Positions 56,864 to 64,000 of a stretch of DNA of 64,000 bases are shown piece after piece; the stretch's first letter is position 1, and each line of letters starts with the position of its first letter. The position numbers were made by a program, and so were the translations under genes. Source of the stretch: JAKOUY01 sp037045185 (GTDB taxonomy: Bacteria > Actinomycetota > Acidimicrobiia > Acidimicrobiales > Ilumatobacteraceae); contig JBAOHQ010000010.1 of assembly GCA_037045185.1 (NCBI GenBank), positions 124,001 through 188,000 of the forward strand. Reading direction: 5' to 3'. The notes beneath the pieces are model-generated. The model saw only the letters and a list, made by a program, of their open reading frames with translations, was not told the origin of the DNA and made no database searches.

Positions 56864-57502
56864 ATGACCAACACCGCCGATCACCCGACCCCACCCGTTG
56901 CCCTGCTGGCCGATTCGGTGATGGTCATCCCGTGGGAGGACCCGGTGGTGGAGCGCTACGGGGTGGAGGTCCACAGTGAATACGTCGCCCGATTCTGGCT
57001 GTCGGTGCTCGGCCCGACGGCCACGTGGATCCTGCGCCTGATGGCCGGTGAGCTGGCCAGGTACCCGTTCGGCTACGAGCAGGACCTGGCCGAGTTGGCC
57101 GCCACGGTCGGGCTGAGCAAGTCGATGGCCGTGAACGGACCGTTCGGGCGCGCCCTGCAGCGCTGCGAGATCTTCGGGGTCAGCCGCGCCGTGCCCGGCG
57201 GGCTCGCCGTTCGGCGCAAGCTGCCACCGCTGTCGGCACGCCAGGTGGCGCGGTTGCCCGAGGCCTTGCAGCAGGCCCATCAGCGCTGGCGTCAACCGGG
57301 GATCGACGGCGAGCTCGACAAGGCCCGCCTGCTGGCCGCGGCCTTCCGTGACATCGGCGACAGCGCCGAGGCGATCGAGCGCCACCTCCTGGCGCTGGGG
57401 CTCAGCCCGGCTACGGCGACCACGGTGGCCGCCGAAGCCGACGAGACCGCCGGCCAGGTATACCGGGCAGCGTTCAGCGGCGGGCGGGCTTCGGTGGCGT
57501 GA
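56864..57502 (+). CDS. Actinobacterial conserved protein of unknown function
   Basis: A 212-residue protein. I recall relatives in many actinobacteria but no function. Conserved-looking stretches are IPWEDPVVERYGVEVHSEYV, YVARFWLSVLGPTATWILRL, YEQDLAELAATVGLSKS, GPFGRALQRCEIFGVSR and LAVRRKLPPLSARQVARLPE. The predicted fold is mostly helical, and a helix-turn-helix is possible around DLAELAATVGLSKSMAVNGP. No signal peptide or membrane span. ATG 56864 has GGAG 6 nt upstream, better than the ATG at 56849. It lies divergent from the sirtuin. Confidence 0.75.
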   Translation: MTNTADHPTPPVALLADSVMVIPWEDPVVERYGVEVHSEYVARFWLSVLGPTATWILRLMAGELARYPFGYEQDLAELAATVGLSKSMAVNGPFGRALQRCEIFGVSRAVPGGLAVRRKLPPLSARQVARLPEALQQAHQRWRQPGIDGELDKARLLAAAFRDIGDSAEAIERHLLALGLSPATATTVAAEADETAGQVYRAAFSGGRASVA

Positions 57503-57660
57503 ACGAGCAGGCCGATCACCTGCCACCGACAAGAGCGACTTGCTCAGCACACTCCTCGCCATCGAGCGTCACCTGCTGGCCGTCGGCATCACCGCGGTGG
57601 TGGCCGCGCGAGCCGCCGGGACGCTGGACGACCCGGACCCGCACCACCCCGGCGCGGACA
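57499..57660 (+). other. Possible short or truncated gene upstream of the repeat
   Basis: A GTG at 57499 overlaps the previous stop (GTGA). It gives NEQADHLPPT and then loses a plausible frame. A shift of one base gives SDLLSTLLAIERHLLAVGIT followed by AVVAARAAGTLDDPDPHHPG, which looks coded. It has no stop of its own before it runs into the pepA-derived repeat at 57659. It may be a small gene cut off by the rearrangement, or chance. Confidence 0.3.
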
Positions 57661-57721
57661 GCTCAGCGCTTCAAGCGACGCCGCGGCAGCGTGAAGGCGC
57701 AGGCCAGCGCGGCCAGCAGCC
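57659..57721. repeat. Second copy of the pepA 3' end (left repeat)
   Basis: 63 bp that match 58880-58942 with five mismatches in the same orientation. On the minus strand both encode the same C-terminus: LLAALACAFTLPRRRLKR here and LLAELACAFTPPRRRSKR at pepA. It lies 8 nt beyond the lipoprotein stop and has no upstream pepA sequence. Confidence 0.85.
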
Positions 57722-57729
57722 GCAGTCTC

Positions 57730-58759
57730 CTAACCGCGGCGGGCCGCTTGCAGCAGTCGATCCTGAACTCGACCCAGACGGTCGAGCACCCCATCGTTGT
57801 CCGCGGCCAACTTCGCGGCGATCTGATCTTCAATCGAAGCGAGCTGCGGCGGAGTCGCGCCAGCCTCGTCACGGCACGCTGCGTCGTGGCCGGCCGTACG
57901 GCTCTCGATCGATGACGGTCGCGGATCGGGCCAGTCGCGGTTCGGCGGGTCGAAGATGGTTCGGTACACCTCTCCCACGCGCTTCATGCAGGTGCTCCAC
58001 GAAGCCATCCGTTTGCTGAACTCCGGATCGGACAGTAACAGCGAGTAACTCTTGCTGAGGATCGACTCGGAAAGCGCGACATCGCTCATGAAGGAGAGAT
58101 ACTCCTCGGGGCTCCCCAACACTCGAGCCTGAGCTTGCCCAAGGCACCCGTTACCAATTCGCACCTCACCCATCGAATTGCCATCGCTGTCCACCAGCTC
58201 TCGTTGTCCCACGTCCGCTCCGAAGAACGCGCTCGCCGCGGACGGGGGCAGCGCCGGTTGTTCCGGATCGACGATGTCGCGCCCGGAAAACACGTCATCC
58301 CCATCGACCGTCGGCGGCTCGAACCGGGGAGAGATATCGCTTCGCCAGAAAGTCCCCGAACGATTGCACGCGAAGACTTGCCGCCTCCGGCTGATACTCG
58401 AAGCCGGCCCCCTTCATGCATTCTGAGATGATCGGATCCTGCAGCTGCGACAGCACGACCAACGCATCGGTTGACTGAAGTGCCACTGACAGGAGCCCCG
58501 ATGACGCCCCATGGGCCACGGTTGACGTCGGGGAACCTGGCGATGATTGGTGCGTCCCGACGCCGACCGCGGCGCCGCTGGTCGGAGAATTGCTCGGTAG
58601 ATCGCCGCGACAGCCGATCAACAAGGCACAGCAGCCAAGAGCAGACCAGACCCGCGTTGCGGGGAACCCGTTGCGGCCGGCCTTGGAGCCGCCAAGGCAA
58701 CGAACCCGGCGAGAACTCTCATGGAGTGTCTCAGGGCCGAACCTTCCAAGGAATCGCAT
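57730..58759 (-). CDS. Putative lipoprotein, unknown function (frameshift near 58321)
   Basis: About 342 residues over two frames. The first has a basic start (RCLGGSKAGRNGFPATR) and a lipobox WSALGCCALLIGC, so the mature N-terminus would be a lipidated cysteine. It goes on with DPIISECMKGAGFEYQPEAA and FGDFLAKRYLSP. The second frame continues FEPPTVDGDD, then SGRDIVDPEQPALPPSAASA, EYLSFMSDVALSESILSKSY and MASWSTCMKRVGEVYRTIFD, ending in an Asp/Leu-rich helix. The two CM(K) motifs with spaced cysteines recall uncharacterised actinobacterial secreted proteins. GC content is clearly lower than in the neighbours. It is enclosed by two copies of the pepA 3' end, so it may be an insertion. The start is uncertain. 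Confidence 0.55.
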
Positions 58760-58883
58760 GTGTTCCACTCGACCGTACTCGCGCCAAGTCTTGAGGACAA
58801 CGGCGCACCCTGCGCCTGATTGGGGCTGCTTGTCGGGTTTCTCCTGGATGCCCGACCGCGCCACGCACGCGAGGCGACCCAGC

Positions 58884-60363
<1,480 letters not shown>

Positions 60364-60402
60364 GGGCCTCAGTCTGCCACGGGGGTGCGCGCGGTCCCCC
60401 GG

Positions 60403-60408
60403 TAGGGT
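60403..60408 (+). promoter_or_regulatory. Leaderless -10 box (TAGGGT) of metH
   Basis: TAGGGT is followed by 6 nt and the GTG at 60415. No Shine-Dalgarno site and no room for a cobalamin or SAM riboswitch leader, so metH is not obviously riboswitch-controlled here. Confidence 0.5.
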
Positions 60409-60414
60409 CTAGTC

Positions 60415-63400
60415 GTGCCACGGCAGCCGTATCTCGACGCCGTCGACGAGCGCGTCGTCGTGTTCGACGGGGCGTTCGGGACCTATGTCCAGGAGCTCGA
60501 GCTGTCAGCCGACGACTTCGGTGGGCCGGCGCTCGAAGGCTGCAACGAGATGCTGTGCCTCACCCGCCCGGACGTCATCCGCGGCATGCACGCGGCGTTC
60601 TTCGACGCCAGCGTCGACGTGGTCGAGACGGCCAGCTTCGGCAGCTTCGGGGTGGTCCTGGCCGAGTACGGGGTGGCCGAGCAGGCCTACGAGCTGAACG
60701 CCGCAGCCGCCCGGCTGGCCCGGGAGGTGGCCGACCAGTACGCCTCCGACGGCCGGACCCGATACGTGGCCGGGTCCATCGGGCCGGGCACCAAGCTGCC
60801 GAGCCTGGGCCTCATCTCCTTCGCCGACTTGCGCGACAGCTACGAAACCCAGGCCCGCGGGTTGCTCGACGGCGGGGTCGACCTGTTCCTGATCGAGACG
60901 TGCTACGACCTGTTGCAGGCCAAGGCGGCCATCGTCGCCTGCCGCCGGGCGATGGCCAGTGCTCGGCGTCAGGTGCCCGTGCAAGTGCAGGTCTCGATGG
61001 AGACCACCGGACGGATGCTGGTGGGCAGCGAGATCGGCGCGGCCCTCACCTCGCTGGCGGCGATGCGGGTGGATGCCATCGGGCTGAACTGCTCCACCGG
61101 CCCGGCCGAGATGCAAGAGCACCTGCGCTACCTCAGCGCCTCGGCGCCGATGCCCATCGCCGTGATGCCCAACGCCGGTCTGCCCAGCATCGTCGACGGG
61201 CGCACGCACTACGACCTCACCCCGGCCGAACTGGCCAGCTTCCACCGCCACCACGTGACCGACCTGGGCGTCGCCATCGTCGGCGGGTGCTGCGGCACCA
61301 CGCCAGAGCACCTGCGCCAGGTGGTCCAGGCGGTCGCCGGCCTGGCGCCGCATCGCCGGCAACCCACGCTGGAGCCCAGCGTCACCTCGATCTACAGCCC
61401 GGTGTCGCTGAAGCAGGACCTCAGCTTCTTGATCATCGGTGAGCGGACCAACGCCAACGGGTCCAAGGCGTTCCGCGAGGCGATGCTGGCCGGTGACTGG
61501 GACGCCTGCTCGAAGATGGCCACCGAGCAGATCCGAGAGGGGGCCCACGTGCTCGACGTCTGCGTCGACTACGTCGGGCGCGATGGCACCGCCGACATGC
61601 ACGAGATCGCCAGCCGCTTCGCCACCCAGGCCAGCGTGCCGCTGGTGCTGGACAGCACCGAGCCACCGGTGATGGAGGCCGGCCTGGCGCTGATCGGCGG
61701 GCGGGCGATCCTCAACTCGGCGAACCTCGAAGACGGCGAGGGGCCTGGCAGCCGCCTCGACCACGTGTTCTCATTGGCTCGGGACTACGGCGCGGCGGTG
61801 ATCTGCCTGCTGATCGACGAGCGCGGCCAGGCCCGCGACGTGCAGTGGAAGATGGAGGTGGCCCACCGCATCCACCGCATCGCCCACGAGCACTACGGTC
61901 TCACCGCCAGCGACCTGATCTTCGACGCCTTGACCTTCCCGCTGTCCACCGGCGACGAGGACCTGCGCCGAGACGCGATGCACACCATCGAGGCGATCCG
62001 GCGCATCAAGGCCGAGATCCCCGGGGCGTTCACCACCCTCGGGGTCAGCAACGTCAGCTTCGGGCTGTCGCCCGCCGCCCGCCATGCGCTGAACAGCGTG
62101 TTCCTCCACGAGTGCGTGCAGGCCGGGCTGGATTCGGCCATCGTCCACGCCGCCAAGATCGTGCCACTGAACAAGCTGCCCGGCGAGCAGCGCGACGCCT
62201 GCCTCGAGCTGATCTACGACCAGCGCCGCCCCGGCCATGACCCGCTGGCCCACCTGCTCGACGTCTTCGCCGACGTCAAGAGCGTGAAGACGGTGAAGGA
62301 GGACCGCAGCGGATGGCCGGTGGACGAACGGTTGAAGCACCGGATCATCGACGGTGACCGCGAGGGCCTGACCGGCGACCTCGACGAGGCCCTGACCGGC
62401 GGGATGGCCGCCCTGGACATCATCAACAACGTCCTGCTGGATGGGATGAAGGTGGTGGGTGACCTGTTCGGCAGCGGCCAGATGCAACTGCCCTTCGTCC
62501 TGCAGAGCGCCGAGACGATGAAGGCCGCCGTGTCCTACCTCGAGCCGCACATGGAGCGGGCCGGCGCCGAGACCAGCAAGGGCACGCTGGTGCTGGCCAC
62601 CGTGAAGGGCGACGTCCACGACATCGGCAAGAACCTGGTCGACATCATCTGCACGAACAACGGCTACCAGGTGCACAACCTGGGCATCAAGGTGCCCATC
62701 GGCGACCTCGTGGCCAAGGCCCAAGAGGTGGGCGCCGACGCGATCGGGATGAGCGGGCTGCTGGTGAAGTCCACGCTGGTCATGCGCGACAACCTCGACC
62801 GAGTTGAACGACCTCGGCCTGCACGAGATCCCCGTGCTGCTCGGCGGGGCGGCATTGACCCGCAGCTACGTGGAGCGTGACCTGCGCGAGATCTACAAGG
62901 GCCGCCTGCTCTACGGGCGTGACGCCTTCGAGGGGCTACACGCCATGGAACGGCTGATGGCCATCAAGGCGGGCGCCGACGACCCCGACTACGGGCGGGT
63001 GCCCACCGGCCGGGCCCTGCCACCGCGGCGAGGCATCCGAGACGTCGGGGCGGGCGGGCTCCCCCGCCGGTCATCCGCCGTCGTCACCGACAACCCGCTG
63101 TTCACCCCGCCGTTCCTGGGTTCGCGGGTGGTCAAGGGCCTGGCCATCGACGACATCGCCGCCTACCTCAACGAGACCACGCTGTTCCGCAACCAGTGGC
63201 AGTTTCGCCCGGACGGGACCGAGAGCGACGAGGACTTCAAGGCCCGCCTGCGCCCGCTGCTGCGCGCCCGCCTGGCCGAGGCCAAGGCCTCCGGGATCCT
63301 GGTCCCGCAGGTGGTCTACGGATATTTCGCGGCCAACGGCGACGGCAACGACCTCGTCGTGTGGACCGACGAGTCACGCGCGCAGGAGTTGGCTCGGTTC

Positions 63401-63892
63401 ACCTACCCGCGCCAGCGCGAGGACCCGCACCTGTGCATTGCCGACTTCTTCCGCCCGGTGGAATCCGGCGAGTTGGACTACGCCGCGTTCCACATCGTGT
63501 CGATGGGCCAGGCGGTCAGCGAGGAGACCGCCCGGCTGTTCGCCGCCAACCAGTACACCGACTACCTGCAAGTCCACGGCATCGGCGTGGAGATGGCCGA
63601 GGCGCTGGCGGAGATGTGGCACCACCGGATCCGCACCGAGTGGGGCTTCGTCGACGAGGACGGTCCGTCACTGGGCGGGCTGTTCCGCCAGCAGTACCGC
63701 GGCGGGCGGTACTCATGGGGCTACCCGGCGTGCCCTGACCTGGAGGACAACGCCACGGTCGCCCGCCTGCTGGACGCGGCGCGCATCGGCATCGAGGTCA
63801 GCGAGGAGACCGGGTGGCAATACCAGCCCGAGCAGAGCACGTCGGCGTTGATCTGCCACCACCCGCAGGCCAAGTACTTTGTGGCTCGCTGA
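60415..63892 (+). CDS. metH: Cobalamin-dependent methionine synthase (frameshift near 62800)
   Basis: About 1158 residues, full length for MetH, which methylates homocysteine with methyltetrahydrofolate through B12. Four modules are visible in order. The homocysteine module has zinc ligands in GLNCSTGP and VGGCCGTTP. The folate module has IIGERTNANGSKAFREAML and FGLSPAARHALNSVF. The B12 module has VKGDVHDIGKNLVDIICTNN, with the lower-ligand His in DVHDIG. The reactivation module has FHIVSMGQAVSEETARLF and GYPACPDLEDN. The frame breaks near 62800 between VMRDNLD and ELNDLGLHEIPVLLGGAALT; removing one C restores normal length. Its substrate is the product of ahcY. The stop overlaps the next start (TGATG). 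Confidence 0.95.
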
Positions 63893-64000
63893 TGAACATC
63901 GGAGCCTGGATCCTCGTCGGCCTGCTGGCCGGAATGCTGGCGCGCTGGATCGTCAAGGACGACCGCACCGGGTGCATCTACACGATCGTGATCGGGGTGA
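63892..64000 (+). CDS. GlsB/YeaQ-like small membrane protein (3' end outside window)
   Basis: The first 36 residues of a gene that runs off the right edge: MNIGAWILVGLLAGMLARWI, then VKDDRTGCIYTIVIGV. The pattern (NIxxWIxxGLxAGxLAR, then GC and TIVIG) is that of the transglycosylase-associated/GlsB/YeaQ/YmgE family, small stress-related membrane proteins of about 85 residues with three spans. Its ATG overlaps the metH stop by one base, so it is cotranscribed with metH. Confidence 0.75.
   Translation, partial: MNIGAWILVGLLAGMLARWIVKDDRTGCIYTIVIGV

Noticed and set aside
60364..60414. Cobalamin or SAM riboswitch before metH
   Set aside because: Only 51 nt separate pepA and metH, and the -10 box lies 6 nt before the start codon, so there is no leader to hold one.

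Overview
The window is a very GC-rich, densely packed stretch of an actinobacterial chromosome, most likely from an uncultured or environmental member of the Acidimicrobiia or a near relative. This is inferred from the gene content: DUF3499, DUF5719, an actinobacterial-type DapD, the F420 gene cofD, an LpdA-type flavoprotein, and short genes with few Shine-Dalgarno sites. No rRNA, tRNA, CRISPR array, transposase or integrase was seen. Many starts carry a TANNNT box 6-8 nt upstream and no Shine-Dalgarno site, which suggests frequent leaderless transcription.

Layout. 0-5 kb: the end of an acyl-CoA synthetase, a branched-chain-type ABC substrate-binding protein, a ComF-like protein, a YczE-like membrane protein and a secreted PF03640-repeat protein. 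4.7-13.1 kb (minus strand): DUF3499, CAAX protease, a large PTPS-related membrane protein, phosphomannomutase (manB), a Trm112-like protein, S-adenosylhomocysteinase (ahcY), then a coupled ECF sigma/anti-sigma pair. 13.2-15.1 kb: ftsH. 15.1-30.3 kb: a cell-surface glycan region holding a fused glycosyltransferase/membrane protein, DUF5719, a thioredoxin-like protein, a FDLPK-repeat protein, a flippase, gmd, cofD, a sugar epimerase, a sugar-nucleotidyltransferase, a membrane-anchored His-rich protein and two GT4-type glycosyltransferases. 29.6-32.1 kb: birA divergent from a biotin carboxylase/BCCP subunit, so the ligase sits beside its substrate. 32.1-33.5 kb: a Fic protein with foreign-looking codon use. 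33.5-37.4 kb: lpdA, lysS, dapD. 37.5-41.8 kb: VOC protein, TetR regulator with a clear palindromic operator, penicillin acylase, tag. 41.9-44.9 kb: an operon of SPFH-GYF protein, zinc-ribbon membrane protein and membrane-anchored helical protein resembling YdjI/YdjG/YdjH. 45-57.5 kb: fadD-type ligase, acyl-CoA mutase large subunit, LuxR-type LAL regulator, RidA, hydrolase, aldolase-like, EamA, rhodanese-ThiF, sirtuin and an unknown actinobacterial family. 57.5-64 kb: a low-GC lipoprotein gene bracketed by two copies of the 3' end of pepA, then pepA, metH and the start of a GlsB-like gene.

How the genes fit together: ahcY and metH are two steps of the methyl cycle. manB, the nucleotidyltransferase, gmd, the glycosyltransferases and the flippase form a plausible GDP-sugar to surface-glycan route. 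birA serves the carboxylase. The acyl-CoA ligases, carboxylase and mutase point to fatty-acid and branched-acid metabolism.

Data quality: at least a dozen conserved genes, including lysS, ahcY and metH, are each broken by a short indel. Most can be repaired by restoring one CG/GC dinucleotide in a CGCG run or by removing one base. I read these as mostly assembly or base-calling errors and annotate the genes across the breaks, giving the position of each. The 3' third of pepA has about five such shifts and may be genuinely decayed or badly assembled.
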